Part shown: piece by piece, positions 1-8,535 of the stretch | Layout of the letters: each line of letters starts with the position of its first letter | How positions within the stretch are numbered: the first letter of the stretch is position 1 | NCBI RefSeq assembly: GCF_000720255.1 | Contig: NZ_JOJE01000053.1 | Span: 1-38,643 of the forward strand | From: Streptomyces griseus subsp. griseus | Lineage (GTDB): Bacteria; Actinomycetota; Actinomycetes; Streptomycetales; Streptomycetaceae | Direction: 5' to 3' | Length of the DNA: 38,643 nucleotides | Notes under the pieces: generated by a model | Seen by the model: the letters and a program-made list of their open reading frames with translations, nothing else | What the model was told of the DNA's origin: nothing | Databases searched by the model: none | Translations under genes and position numbers: made by a program

Positions 1-45
1 GTCGAGGATGGCGGAGACCTGGGTGGGGGTGTCGAACTTCTGCAT
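1..45 (-). CDS. N-terminus of a DUF4097-type protein (partial)
   Basis: Only the first 15 codons lie in the window, reading MQKFDTPTQVSAILD from an ATG at 43-45. A GAAGGAG ribosome binding site sits six bases upstream. The opening MQKFDTP..(V/I)SA(I/V)LD resembles the start of Streptomyces DUF4097 family proteins, which are predicted beta-strand-repeat (putative adhesin-like) proteins of unknown biochemical function. The assignment rests on this short stretch only. The gene reads away from the window, behind the repeat-rich promoter region at 80-210. Confidence 0.5.
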   Translation of the reverse strand, partial: MQKFDTPTQVSAILD

Positions 46-79
46 CGTGCGCTCCTTCGTCGTCGTTTCTGACGTTGGA

Positions 80-210
80 AACGCTACGTTGCGTTCATGG
101 TCACGGCAACAGACTCGTTGCACATAATGGCGATAACACCAGGTGGGAGCGGAGAAATCGTTGCACTGGATGCAGATTTAACGCAACGAACCTCTCTCGC
201 GCTCGTTGCA
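80..210. promoter_or_regulatory. Cluster of GTTGC/GCAAC boxes, probable operator region
   Basis: AACGC (80-84) and GCGTT (91-95) form an inverted repeat with a six-base spacer, of the kind bound by TetR-type repressors. Further GTTGC/GCAAC boxes lie at 106-110 (GCAAC), 117-121 (GTTGC), 160-164 (GTTGC), 184-188 (GCAAC) and 205-209 (GTTGC). Two of them sit in a longer direct repeat, CTCGTTGCA followed by AATGG a few bases later. The stretch is visibly less G+C-rich than its surroundings. It lies upstream of the DUF4097-type gene, so it probably holds that gene's promoter and operator. Confidence 0.45.
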
Positions 211-231
211 ATGAATGGCGGTGAACGCTAC

Positions 232-498
232 TTACCGCCCTCGTCGGGTATGCCCGTTCCCGCGTCGGCGCACGGTGAAGACACAGGCGATCACGCCGAG
301 GCCCCAGGCGATCAGGAGGGCACCCCACAGCGGCATGGTCACCTCCGGGACGAGAAGGCGGATCTTGACGCTCGCGCGGTTCTCGAAGATGAAGATCAGG
401 GCGACCGCGGTGATCAGAGCGAACGGCAGGAGGCGTCGGACGCCCGGGCGGGAAAGGAACGGCGTGTGAGCCCTGTGGTCTGTGCTGGTCTCGGCCAT
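232..498 (-). CDS. LapA-family (DUF1049) small membrane protein
   Basis: An 88-residue protein with two hydrophobic segments, at about residues 22-38 and 55-76, separated by the NRASVKIRLLVPEVTMPL stretch typical of LapA/DUF1049 proteins. In other bacteria this family takes part in lipopolysaccharide assembly. Actinobacteria have no LPS, so the role here is unknown, probably at the inner face of the cytoplasmic membrane. The C-terminus is basic (RRRGNGHTRRGR). The ATG at 496-498 was chosen because GGGAGAGG lies just upstream; the longer open frame has no better start. It stands alone, divergent from the DUF899 gene. Confidence 0.75.
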   Translation of the reverse strand: MAETSTDHRAHTPFLSRPGVRRLLPFALITAVALIFIFENRASVKIRLLVPEVTMPLWGALLIAWGLGVIACVFTVRRRGNGHTRRGR

Positions 499-535
499 GG
501 AATGCCTCTCCCTCACGTTCCCCTGTTCCCAGGGT

Positions 536-569
536 CCTCTCTCGCCACGTGGTGTGCCAACGAGAGGGG
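536..569. promoter_or_regulatory. Inverted repeat between divergent genes
   Basis: CCTCTCTCG (536-544) can pair with CGAGAGGGG (561-569), with one G-U pair, around a 16-base loop containing CACGTGG. It lies between the divergent starts of the LapA-like gene (498) and the DUF899 gene (680), so an operator or 5'-leader hairpin is more likely than a terminator. No regulator is recognisable from it. Confidence 0.25.
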
Positions 570-679
570 GACGCGCAGGGGCGGCGGGCGCGCTTCGCGG
601 CCTGAGGTGTCCAGGTCGAAGGCCCGCCGCCGCGCGCGTAGCGTGGAACAGGAGGCTGGAGGGGCCGGAAGGAATGGCT

Positions 680-1429
680 ATGCCCGAGCACAAGGTCGCC
701 ACGCAGGAGCAGTTCGAGGCAGCCCGGCAGGAGCTCCTCGCGGAGGAGAAGGCACTCACCCGACGCGGCGACGAGCTGGCGCGCAAGCGGCGTGAGCTTC
801 CCTGGGTGCCGGTCGAGAAGGACTACCGCTTCGAGACCGAGAGCGGCCCCAAGGCGCTCGCGGACCTCTTCGACGGGCGCTCCCAGCTGCTCGTCTACCA
901 CTTCATGTTCGGCCCGCCGTACGAGGCCGGATGCCCGGTCTGCTCCTCGATCGCGGACACCCTCGACCCCAACGCGGTCCATCTCAGGGCCCGGGACGTG
1001 ACGCTGATCTGCTCCTCGCGGGCACCGCTGGACAAGCTCCTCGCGTACCGGCGGCGGATGGGCTGGAGCTTCGACTGGGTCTCCACGGTCGGCGGCGACT
1101 TCCACCGCGACCTCGGCTTCCTCTACACCGAGGACGAGCTGCGTCCGTTCCTCGACGGTGGTGTCCCGCCGACCGTGAGCCAGATGGCGGAGGCGACGGG
1201 CACGGACGTACTCGGTTACGTCACCGAGGGGCCCGGGCTGAGCGCCTACGCGCTCTCGGACGACACCGCCTTCCGTACGTACGTCACCACGGCGCGCGGC
1301 CTCGAACCCGCCATGGCCTACTACGGCCTCCTCGACCGGACCCCGTCGGGCCGCCACGAGAAGGGCGAGGAGACCCACTGGCTGCGCCGCCACGACGAGT
1401 ACGGCACCCCGCCCACCCCGCCCACCTGA
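680..1429 (+). CDS. DUF899 thioredoxin-like protein
   Basis: A 249-residue protein of the DUF899 family, predicted to have a thioredoxin-like fold. Residues 1-41 form a charged helix (QFEAARQELLAEEKALTRRGDE). These are followed by PWVPVEKDYRFET and the core YHFMFGPPYEAGCPVCSSIAD, in which C85 and C88 form a CPVC pair at the place of a thioredoxin CxxC. Substrate and partner are unknown. The ATG at 680 is preferred over the ATG at 674 because the ribosome binding site GGAAGGA ends directly at 674, leaving a six-base spacer to 680. Convergent with the serine hydrolase; only five bases separate the two stops. Confidence 0.85.
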   Translation: MPEHKVATQEQFEAARQELLAEEKALTRRGDELARKRRELPWVPVEKDYRFETESGPKALADLFDGRSQLLVYHFMFGPPYEAGCPVCSSIADTLDPNAVHLRARDVTLICSSRAPLDKLLAYRRRMGWSFDWVSTVGGDFHRDLGFLYTEDELRPFLDGGVPPTVSQMAEATGTDVLGYVTEGPGLSAYALSDDTAFRTYVTTARGLEPAMAYYGLLDRTPSGRHEKGEETHWLRRHDEYGTPPTPPT

Positions 1430-1434
1430 AACGA

Positions 1435-2622
1435 CTACGGCCTGCCGTACGCCGCCACCATGATGTTCAGCGCCACCTTGTTCATGTCCTGGCCCTTGGC
1501 GTCCGTGGAGTTGACGCTGTAGACGAGGGTGCGGGAACCGTCGCGGGTGGAGGCGATGGCCGCGTTGTAGCCCCAGCGACCGCCGGTCTTGCCCCACACC
1601 TCGCGGCCGCCCAGCTTCTTCATCGACAGACCCACGGAGTACGCGGCCGGGTCACCGCTCTTGAAGTCCGTCACCTTCGGCAGCGTGAACATCTCCTCCA
1701 GCAGGGGGCCGCGCACCACCCGCCCCCGGAACAGGGCCCGCGTGAACCGCTCCAGGTCCGCCGTGGTCGAGACGAGGTCACCGGCCGCCCAGCCGTCCGT
1801 CGTGCCCCACACGGACACGTCGCGCAGACCGGTGGTCCCGTCGTCCAGTCTCATCGTCTGGTAGCCGTGGTTGTGGGGGCCGACGATGCGCGGGTCCGTC
1901 CCGGGGAGGTAGGTGTCGCGCAGCCCGAGCGGCTTCAGGATCCGGCCAGTGACCTGGTGCTCGTACGAGTCGCCCGTGACGCGCTCGATCAGCAGACCGG
2001 CGATGGTGTAGCCGATGTTGAGGTAGTGCTGCCGCCCGCCCGGCGCGAACTCCCGCTCCTTCGACGTCGCCGAGCGGACCATGTCCGCGGGCTCATGGAT
2101 CCGGAAGCGGTCCGCGTACCCCTCCTCGACCGTGGTCACGGGGAAGTCGGGCGCCGGGATGCCGTGCGTGTGGTTCAGCAGCTGACGGACGGTCACGTCC
2201 CCGTAGGACGCGGGGATCAGCTCCGGCAGGTATGAGCGGGCGGTGCGGTCCAGGTCCACTCTGCCCTCGGCGGCCAGCTGCAGGACGACCGCCGCCGTGA
2301 AGATTTTGGTGACGGAACCGGCGCGGAATCGGGCGGCCGGATCGGCCGGCCGGCCGCTCTCCAGGTCGTGCACGCCCGAGCTGCCCCGCCACACACCCTC
2401 GGTGCCTCCGACCCGTACCAGCGCGGCCGTCGCGTCCGCCGTCGGCAGGCACGCGATGGCGGCCTCCAGGGCCGGGCCGGGGGTCGCGGACCGCGTGGAG
2501 ACGGCGGGGCACATGGGGGACGCGGGAGATGTGGTGGTCGCGGCGGCCGGCAGGACCGCCGGCCCCGTCGCGACGCCCAGGACGAGTGCGGCGGCCAGCA
2601 GCGCGCGGGTCGTGCTCTTCAT
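1435..2622 (-). CDS. Secreted serine hydrolase, beta-lactamase/D,D-peptidase family
   Basis: A 395-residue protein with an N-terminal signal peptide (basic MKSTTR, then a hydrophobic stretch to about residue 28 with an AAA-type cleavage site). The penicillin-recognising motifs are all present: SVTK at residues 103-106 (catalytic Ser and Lys), YLN at 200-202 and WGKTGG at 343-348. It belongs to the class C beta-lactamase/alkaline D-peptidase superfamily and acts outside the membrane. The substrate (peptidoglycan peptide, D-amino-acid peptide or ester) cannot be told. GGAGCTGACC precedes the ATG. It follows the response regulator gene by 103 bases on the same strand, so it may be a target of, or co-transcribed with, that two-component system. 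Confidence 0.85.
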   Translation of the reverse strand: MKSTTRALLAAALVLGVATGPAVLPAAATTTSPASPMCPAVSTRSATPGPALEAAIACLPTADATAALVRVGGTEGVWRGSSGVHDLESGRPADPAARFRAGSVTKIFTAAVVLQLAAEGRVDLDRTARSYLPELIPASYGDVTVRQLLNHTHGIPAPDFPVTTVEEGYADRFRIHEPADMVRSATSKEREFAPGGRQHYLNIGYTIAGLLIERVTGDSYEHQVTGRILKPLGLRDTYLPGTDPRIVGPHNHGYQTMRLDDGTTGLRDVSVWGTTDGWAAGDLVSTTADLERFTRALFRGRVVRGPLLEEMFTLPKVTDFKSGDPAAYSVGLSMKKLGGREVWGKTGGRWGYNAAIASTRDGSRTLVYSVNSTDAKGQDMNKVALNIMVAAYGRP

Positions 2623-2725
2623 GGTCAGCTCCGTAGGTGTCGGCCGTTGTTCTTGCAGGCCTCATCCTTCTGACCGGCGACTTCGCGCGGATCGCCCGCG
2701 CAGGCGGTCTTCCTCGGTCACTTCC

Positions 2726-3427
2726 TCACCGGCGCGGGGGAGGAAGCGAGCCGGGGCGGTCCCCCGGGTGGGGATCCCCGGCCGCGATCAGACCCGTCTC
2801 GTACGCGCAGATCACGGCCTGGATCCGGTCCCGCAGGCCGAGTTTGGCGAGCACGTTGCCGACGTGCGTCTTGACCGTGTGGTCGCTGACGACCAGCTCC
2901 GCGGCGATCTCGGCGTTCGACAAGCCCCGCGCGAGCAGCAGCAGCGTCTGGCGTTCCCGTCCGGTCAGCCCGTCCAGGCGGGGATCGGGCCGCCGTGGCC
3001 GGGCGGCGGGCCGGGTGTACTGCTCGACCAGGCGCCGCGCGACGGACGGCGCGAGCAGCGAGTCACCCCGCGCCACCACCCGTACCGCGTGAACGAGGTC
3101 GTCCCGGCGCACGTCCTTCAGCAGGAAACCGCTCGCGCCCGCGTGCAGCGCCTCGTACACGTACTCGTCGGAGTCGAAGGTCGTCAGCATCACCGTCCGG
3201 CAGTCGCCCTCCGCACTGATCGCCCGGCAGGCCTCGATGCCGTCCACGCGGGGCATCCGGATGTCGAGCAGGGCCACATCGGGCCCGTGCCGCCGCACCG
3301 CCTCGACCGCGTCGGCCCCGTCGCCCGCCTCCGCGACCACCTCGATGTCCGGCTGGACGTCCAGGATCATCGCGAAGCCGCTGCGCACCAGCTCCTGGTC
3401 GTCGGCCACCACCACTCGGATCGTCAA
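2726..3427 (-). CDS. NarL/FixJ-type response regulator
   Basis: A 233-residue response regulator. The receiver domain has the acidic pair D9-D10, the phospho-acceptor D55 (VALLDIRMP) and K104 (GFLLKDV). The C-terminal LuxR-type helix-turn-helix reads LTGRERQTLLLLARGLSNAEIA...VKTHVGNVLAKLGLRDR. The start is a TTG whose last two bases overlap the TGA stop of the kinase gene (TTGA), which gives translational coupling. An open frame continues upstream but is antisense to the expected receiver start. Phosphorylated by the adjacent kinase, it should bind DNA as a dimer. The target may be the downstream serine hydrolase; this is inferred from position only. Confidence 0.9.
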   Translation of the reverse strand: MTIRVVVADDQELVRSGFAMILDVQPDIEVVAEAGDGADAVEAVRRHGPDVALLDIRMPRVDGIEACRAISAEGDCRTVMLTTFDSDEYVYEALHAGASGFLLKDVRRDDLVHAVRVVARGDSLLAPSVARRLVEQYTRPAARPRRPDPRLDGLTGRERQTLLLLARGLSNAEIAAELVVSDHTVKTHVGNVLAKLGLRDRIQAVICAYETGLIAAGDPHPGDRPGSLPPPRR

Positions 3428-4644
3428 CGCGCCACCCCCGCCGCGGACGGTACCGGGATACGGACCCGGACCGCGAAGCCCCGGCCGTCCGGGCCCTGCC
3501 CGGTGACCGCCGTACCGCCGAGCGCCGCCGCGCGTTCGCGGATCCCGACGAGTCCGTGGCCGCCGCCCGGACCGGACCGCGGGCCGCGTCCGTCGTCCAC
3601 CACCTCGACGCACAAGTCGCCCTCCGCGTGGGTGAGTCGTACGGACACGGTACGGGCGGCCGCGTGCTTGACCGTGTTCGTCAGCGCCTCCTGGACGATC
3701 CGGAAGACGGTGGCCCCGATCGCGTCCGGCACCTCAGGCACGTCCGGCACCTCAGGCACGTCCGGCGCGCCCGGCCGTGGCCGCGTGACCCCCGTCGTCC
3801 CGTACGCGACGTCGAGACCACTGGCCCGTATCCGGTCGAGGAGACCGGGCAGGTCCGGCAGGCCCGGCTGCGGCTCGCGCGGGGCGCCTCCGGGCTCGTC
3901 GCCCGCACGCAGCACCCCCAGCATCCGGCGCAGCTGGGTCATGGCGTCCCGGCCCGCCTCGGAGATCGCGTCGAAGGCGGCCTCCGCCCGCTCCGGAGCG
4001 GTACGCACCGCCACCGGCCCGGCCTCCGCCTGCACGATCATCAGGCTCACCGCGTGGGAGAGGATGTCGTGCATCTCCCGTGCGATCCGGGCCCGTTCGC
4101 GTGCGGCGGCCTGCTCCGCCTCGATCCGGTTCGCCCGGCGGCGGGCGTCGGTCAGCCGCCCGAAGACGTAGGCCGCCGCGAACACGAACAAGGAGAAGGT
4201 CAGTTCACGCGCCGACCGGGTGTTGAGCCACACCGACGTGGGGATGGCGACCAGCAGCAGGAGCACGGCGGCCAGCCGTTTGGACGGCGCCGACAGCTCG
4301 GCGATCGTGTAGACGATGACGAGCCCGGTGTACGGCAGCGGTTGGCCGGGCCCCTCCAGGACCAGCTCGTACAGCGCGCCGGCCGCGAAGATCACGAGCA
4401 GGACGGCGACCGGAGCGCGCCGCCGCCAGACCAGGGGGATCACGGTGAGCGTGGTCAGCCCGTATGCGGGCCAGGTCGCCGGCGGGAGTTCCGCGGGGCG
4501 CGGCACCACGAACGGCATCGTCATCGCCGCCTGGACCAGGAGGGCGATCCCGATGTCGACCAGGAGGGGGTTGGCCGTCCCCAGCGCCCGGCACCGGTGC
4601 GACCACTCCCGCGCGTACCCGCGTACGGTCCACGGCGTGCTCAC
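3424..4644 (-). CDS. HisKA_3-type sensor histidine kinase
   Basis: A 406-residue membrane kinase. Residues 25-165 contain about five or six hydrophobic segments with almost no extracytoplasmic loop, a layout that suggests sensing within or at the membrane. The dimerisation/phosphorylation helix carries H192 in AREMHDILSHAVSLM. The ATPase domain has the N box TNTVKHA and the G box GHGLVGIRERA. Between them lies an odd acidic linker of alternating PDVPEV units, encoded by two perfect 18-bp tandem copies (plus-strand 3728-3763). The GTG start at 4642-4644 follows GGGGGA at good spacing. The partner is the overlapping response regulator gene. Confidence 0.9.
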   Translation of the reverse strand: MSTPWTVRGYAREWSHRCRALGTANPLLVDIGIALLVQAAMTMPFVVPRPAELPPATWPAYGLTTLTVIPLVWRRRAPVAVLLVIFAAGALYELVLEGPGQPLPYTGLVIVYTIAELSAPSKRLAAVLLLLVAIPTSVWLNTRSARELTFSLFVFAAAYVFGRLTDARRRANRIEAEQAAARERARIAREMHDILSHAVSLMIVQAEAGPVAVRTAPERAEAAFDAISEAGRDAMTQLRRMLGVLRAGDEPGGAPREPQPGLPDLPGLLDRIRASGLDVAYGTTGVTRPRPGAPDVPEVPDVPEVPDAIGATVFRIVQEALTNTVKHAAARTVSVRLTHAEGDLCVEVVDDGRGPRSGPGGGHGLVGIRERAAALGGTAVTGQGPDGRGFAVRVRIPVPSAAGVAR

Positions 4645-4670
4645 CCGAAGTCCCCCTGGCTCAGGTCCTG

Positions 4671-4688
4671 TTCCGGCCCGAACCGGAA
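4671..4688. promoter_or_regulatory. Inverted repeat upstream of the kinase gene
   Basis: TTCCGG and CCGGAA form perfect 6-bp arms around a CCCGAA spacer, 27 bases upstream of the kinase GTG. The position fits an operator for autoregulation by the response regulator, or a leader hairpin; the sequence does not decide between them. Confidence 0.3.
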
Positions 4689-4757
4689 TCGCGACGCCAC
4701 ACCGTAACAAGGGCGATCTCCCCGGATGGGCCGCATGCCGGGGTCGTACGGACGGGT

Positions 4758-5531
4758 TCAGCGCACCGGGAAGCCGAAGGAGCGGCCCTGCTGCCTGAGC
4801 CGGGGGAGGATCCGGCGCAGGGCCTCGACGGTCTGGGAGCGGTCGCCTCCCGCGTCGTGGAAGAGGAGCGTCGGCCCGTTGGGAACCTCCCGCTCGACGG
4901 TGGCGACGATGGCGTCCGTGCCCGGCCGCTCGAAGTCCTTGGAGTCCACGTTCCAGCCCAGCGGGCGCATGCCCCGGGAGGCGGCCAGCTTGCGGCTGTA
5001 GGGGGTGAAGGCGCCGCCGGGCGCCCGGTAGTACATCGGCCGTACGCCCCCGGACGCCTCGGTGATCATGCGTTCGGCGTCGAGGATCTGCCGCGACTGG
5101 TAGGCCTCGCTCTTCTTGTCCATGGCGGTGTCGTGCGACACCGAGTGGTCGCAGAGCCGGTGCCCGGCCGCGACCACCTTCTTCACGAGGTCCGGGTGGG
5201 CCTTCGCCTGCGTCCCCACCATGCAGAACGTGGCCTTCACCCCGTACTCCCGCAGCACCTCGAGCACCGCAGGGGTCCACACGGGGTCGGGGCCGTCGTC
5301 GATGGTGATGTTGACGCCGCGCGCTCCCTGGTCCGAGGCGTGCGCGATGGTCACGGCGACCGGCTTGACGCCACCACCCGCCGGGGCCGAGGCGCCTGCC
5401 TTCGGCGACGAGCCGCCCACGCCGTCGGCCTGCGCGGTCCACACCGAGGCACCGGCGGCGAGCATCGTCACCCCGAGCGCCGCCCCGACCAGCTTGCCGT
5501 ACCAGCCCCGCCCGCCGCCGTGCCGTGCCAT
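4758..5531 (-). CDS. Secreted NodB-domain polysaccharide deacetylase
   Basis: A 257-residue protein. An N-terminal signal peptide or anchor (residues 12-35, ending WTAQA) is followed by a short low-complexity linker and a NodB deacetylase domain. The catalytic set is visible: TIDDGPDP (D78 and D79: base and metal ligand), the metal-binding HSVSH (H129 and H133), YRAPGG, and a later LLFHDA histidine motif. The family removes acetyl groups from N-acetylglucosamine polymers such as peptidoglycan or chitin, in the cell wall space. The ATG at 5529-5531 gives a sensible signal peptide; the longer open frame does not. It reads towards the kinase gene on the same strand, with 113 bases between, so it is probably transcribed separately. 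Confidence 0.88.
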   Translation of the reverse strand: MARHGGGRGWYGKLVGAALGVTMLAAGASVWTAQADGVGGSSPKAGASAPAGGGVKPVAVTIAHASDQGARGVNITIDDGPDPVWTPAVLEVLREYGVKATFCMVGTQAKAHPDLVKKVVAAGHRLCDHSVSHDTAMDKKSEAYQSRQILDAERMITEASGGVRPMYYRAPGGAFTPYSRKLAASRGMRPLGWNVDSKDFERPGTDAIVATVEREVPNGPTLLFHDAGGDRSQTVEALRRILPRLRQQGRSFGFPVR

Positions 5532-5787
5532 GTCCGCCCCGCTTCCCGCAGTTACCCGCCGACCGCCTGGTCGCCCTCCGACCACCAGACAGGACGAGGG
5601 GCGAAGCCCCCGGGATGCGTCCGTTACCGATTGCGGACAATTCCGGGGGAGTTCCCCGACATGACCGGTCCCTGGCACAGCTTGATGACAGGTTCTGCCA
5701 AGAACTGGCCAAACGAAGGGCGTTTGTCGGCCACCGCTGATCGGGTCTCTCACGACGGCTGAATCAAAGCCCGTTCAGGAGGATCTG
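5532..5787. promoter_or_regulatory. Divergent promoter region with inverted repeats
   Basis: This 256-base gap separates two divergent genes for secreted proteins, the deacetylase and the BNR-repeat protein. It holds three small inverted repeats: GTCCG/CGGAC (5619-5638), GGGGGA/TCCCC (near 5645-5659) and GTTCT/AGAAC around GCCA (near 5691-5704). No sigma factor consensus is clear enough to name. AGGAGG at 5777-5782 is the ribosome binding site of the gene at 5788. Confidence 0.35.
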
Positions 5788-8433
5788 GTGTCAGCACCAA
5801 CCCACAAGAGACGGTGGCTCACGATCTGCGCCATCGCCGCATCCGCCGCACTGGTCGCGACACCCGCGGGTGCCGCGCCGGGCAAGAGCAAGAGACCTTT
5901 CGGAGCGAGAACACTCGCCCAACTCGCCGCCGCACGCGAGCGGTCCGTCGGCGCCGTCAGTCCCAAGGTGCAGGCCGAGGACGACGACGACGGCAACGAG
6001 GCCGATGAGATAGCCGAGGGCGCGGACCAGTACGCCGAGGCCCGCACCTCACCCGGCGTCGTCGCACCCGGCGCCTACGGCGCCGCCTGGGCCGACCTGA
6101 GCAAGCTGCGCGGTGCCGGAGGCAGTTGGCGCAACGTCACCGACCTGCCCTACAACTCCGACGACTCCCGCTACCGCGACATCGACTCCAACTCCAGCGG
6201 CGGCTCCGGCTACGTGACCGGCCGCATGGCCGCGATCGCCGCCGACAACGACGGATACGTCTACGGGGGCAGCGCCGGCGGCGGCGTATGGCGGTCCGCG
6301 AAGGGCGGCGGGCACTGGAAGCCCATCAGCGACAAGCTGCCCTCGCAGTCCACCGGCGCGCTCGCGCTCGACGGCGCCGGACGGCTGTGGCTGGGCACCG
6401 GCGAGGCGAGCACCAACGCGGACGCCTATCTCGGAAGCGGCGTATACGTCCTGTCCGACCCGCACCACGGGACCTTCTCCTCGCGCAGCCGGGTCGGCGG
6501 TGACGAGCTGGAGTCCACGACCATCCACGAACTGCGCTTCGGCGGCGGCAAGGTGTGGGCCGCGACCAGCGAGGGTGTGTGGAGCCACTCCACGAAGACG
6601 CTGAAGGGCGCCTGGAAACTGGAGTACGCACCCAACCCGGATTACCTGCCCGGCGGTTCGAAGGCCGACGACCCCGACGCCGCGTACAAGAACATCGCCA
6701 ACGACATCGCGATCGACCCGAAGGACCCGAGCAGGGTCGTGCTCGCGGTCGGCTGGCGCAGCGGCGACGACTACAACGGCTTCTACACCCGGGTCGGCGG
6801 CACCTGGACCCGCGTCACCAGCGGTTTCGGTGACCTGCCGACCGACGCGGACGACGTCGGCAACGTCACCTTCGCCCGCTCCGCCGACGGCTCCCGCTAC
6901 TACGCCATCGACCAGTCGCCGGAGCAGCTGAACACCAACCCGGACAGCGGACTGGAGGGCATCTACAGCGCCGCCTCGCCGTTCGGGCCCTGGACGAAGA
7001 TCGCCGACTACAAGGGCCTGGCCGCCGACGGCTCGGCGCTGACCTCGAGCGGGTACATGCCCGGCGTTCAGGCCTGGTACAACCAGTTCCTGACCGTCGA
7101 CCCGAGCGACCCGAAGCACGTCTACGCGGGCCTGGAGGAGGTCTACGAGACCAAGGACGGCGGCAGCACCTGGTCGACCGTCGGCCCGTACTGGAACTTC
7201 GGCTTCGCCTGCTGGAGCATCGACCCGGCCAAGCAGACCGGCGACTGCAACCAGACCCCCCACTCCGACCAGCACGGCGTCGCGATCGGCCGTTACCACG
7301 GCAAGAGCTTCGTGTACGTCGGCAACGACGGCGGCGTCTACAAGCGCCCGGTCAACGGCTCCCAGGACGCCTCCGGGCACGCCACCGACTGGACCTCTCT
7401 CAACGACGGCACCATCGACACCCTCCAGTACTACTCGGTCGGCGTGGGCAAGGACCTCGACCACGGCGGTGTCTCCGTCACCGGCGGCCTCCAGGACAAC
7501 GGCCAGTCCATCCTGCGCGGCAATGACAAGGTCATGGGCTCCAACTTCGGCGGCGACGGCGGCGACACGCTCACCGACCCGGCCAACGGATGCCACATCG
7601 CCGAGGAGTACGTGTACCTCGCGATCCAGGTGACCCAGAACTGCGCGGTCAACGACGGCAGTTGGACCACCGATTCCACCAAGGCCACCTCGTACGGCGT
7701 CGCCCCGGCGGACAACGCCACCGGCGAGGCCCGCTTCATCGCCCCGCTCGCCGCCGACCTGAAGAACAGCTCGACGTGGATCGCGGGAGGCCGGCACATC
7801 TGGGTGCAGACCCACGGCTACGCCATCCGCAGCGGCGACGAATGGAAGAGCGTGTACGACCTCGGCGCCGGCCGCACCGCGACCGCCGTGGCCGCCTCGG
7901 GCGGCAAGGTCTACGCGGCCTGGTGCGGACCCTGCAACGAGGAGGGCTTCGCGCGCGGCATCTCCGTCGGCAACGCGGACGGCACCGGCTGGCACGACAT
8001 CACCCTGCCCACCACGGGTGCGGACGGCACCGTGCCCAACCGCTATCTCAGCGGCTTCGCCGTCGACCCGAAGAACGCCAACCACGTCTTCCTCGCCGTC
8101 AACGGCTTCTCCCGGCACTGGACCGAGGGCCCCGGCGCCGGCATCGGCCACGTCTTCGAGTCCACCGACGGCGGCACCACCTGGAAGGACATCTCGGCCA
8201 ACCTGCCCGACGTGCCGACCGACTCCGCCGTCGTCACCGCGAACGGCGGCCTCGCCGTCGCCACCGACCTGGGCGTCGTCTACCGCGCCCCGGGCCACAC
8301 CAAGTGGCAGCGCGTCGGCAACCTCCCGGCCGTCGCCGTGCTCCAGCTGAAGCTGAGCCCCGACGGCAGCACCCTGTACGCGGCCACCCACGGCCGCGGC
8401 ATCTACACCGTCAGGGCGCGCGACCTCGGCTGA
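5788..8433 (+). CDS. Large secreted BNR-repeat (sortilin/sialidase-like propeller) protein
   Basis: An 881-residue protein with a clear signal peptide (residues 1-29, ending TPAGAA) and then a basic/acidic linker with an EDDDDG patch. The rest looks like one or two beta-propellers of the YVTN/BNR type. Asp-box-like turns recur: KGGGHWKPI, KDGGSTWSTV and TDGGTTWKDI, with GSAGGGVWRS and VYVGNDGGVY blades. Related proteins are annotated as glycosyl hydrolases or sortilin-like proteins. No catalytic pair can be assigned here, so carbohydrate binding or hydrolysis remains a possibility only. The GTG start follows AGGAGG by five bases. Monocistronic, with a terminator-like hairpin after it. Confidence 0.8.
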   Translation: MSAPTHKRRWLTICAIAASAALVATPAGAAPGKSKRPFGARTLAQLAAARERSVGAVSPKVQAEDDDDGNEADEIAEGADQYAEARTSPGVVAPGAYGAAWADLSKLRGAGGSWRNVTDLPYNSDDSRYRDIDSNSSGGSGYVTGRMAAIAADNDGYVYGGSAGGGVWRSAKGGGHWKPISDKLPSQSTGALALDGAGRLWLGTGEASTNADAYLGSGVYVLSDPHHGTFSSRSRVGGDELESTTIHELRFGGGKVWAATSEGVWSHSTKTLKGAWKLEYAPNPDYLPGGSKADDPDAAYKNIANDIAIDPKDPSRVVLAVGWRSGDDYNGFYTRVGGTWTRVTSGFGDLPTDADDVGNVTFARSADGSRYYAIDQSPEQLNTNPDSGLEGIYSAASPFGPWTKIADYKGLAADGSALTSSGYMPGVQAWYNQFLTVDPSDPKHVYAGLEEVYETKDGGSTWSTVGPYWNFGFACWSIDPAKQTGDCNQTPHSDQHGVAIGRYHGKSFVYVGNDGGVYKRPVNGSQDASGHATDWTSLNDGTIDTLQYYSVGVGKDLDHGGVSVTGGLQDNGQSILRGNDKVMGSNFGGDGGDTLTDPANGCHIAEEYVYLAIQVTQNCAVNDGSWTTDSTKATSYGVAPADNATGEARFIAPLAADLKNSSTWIAGGRHIWVQTHGYAIRSGDEWKSVYDLGAGRTATAVAASGGKVYAAWCGPCNEEGFARGISVGNADGTGWHDITLPTTGADGTVPNRYLSGFAVDPKNANHVFLAVNGFSRHWTEGPGAGIGHVFESTDGGTTWKDISANLPDVPTDSAVVTANGGLAVATDLGVVYRAPGHTKWQRVGNLPAVAVLQLKLSPDGSTLYAATHGRGIYTVRARDLG

Positions 8434-8453
8434 CGCCCGTCGTGCGGTGAGGT

Positions 8454-8487
8454 GAGGGGTGATTCCGGCTTCCCGGGGTCACCCCTC
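8454..8487. terminator. Hairpin between convergent genes
   Basis: GAGGGGTGA (8454-8462) pairs perfectly with TCACCCCTC (8479-8487) around a 16-base loop. It lies 20 bases after the stop of the BNR-repeat gene and before the converging DUF4232 gene. A bidirectional intrinsic terminator without a T tract, common in Streptomyces, is the simplest reading. Confidence 0.55.
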
Positions 8488-8535
8488 CCGTGCGTACGGG
8501 GGCTCCGTCGTCGCTCTCGTGGAACGCCGGGGCGG

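Noticed and set aside
101..1597. 498-codon minus-strand open frame across LapA, DUF899 and hydrolase genes
   Set aside because: It runs through three supported genes and shows only Arg/Gly/Pro/Val-rich shadow composition.
6049..8391. 780-codon minus-strand open frame opposite the BNR-repeat gene
   Set aside because: Val/Gly/Arg-rich shadow; the plus strand has signal peptide, ribosome binding site and repeated Asp-box motifs.
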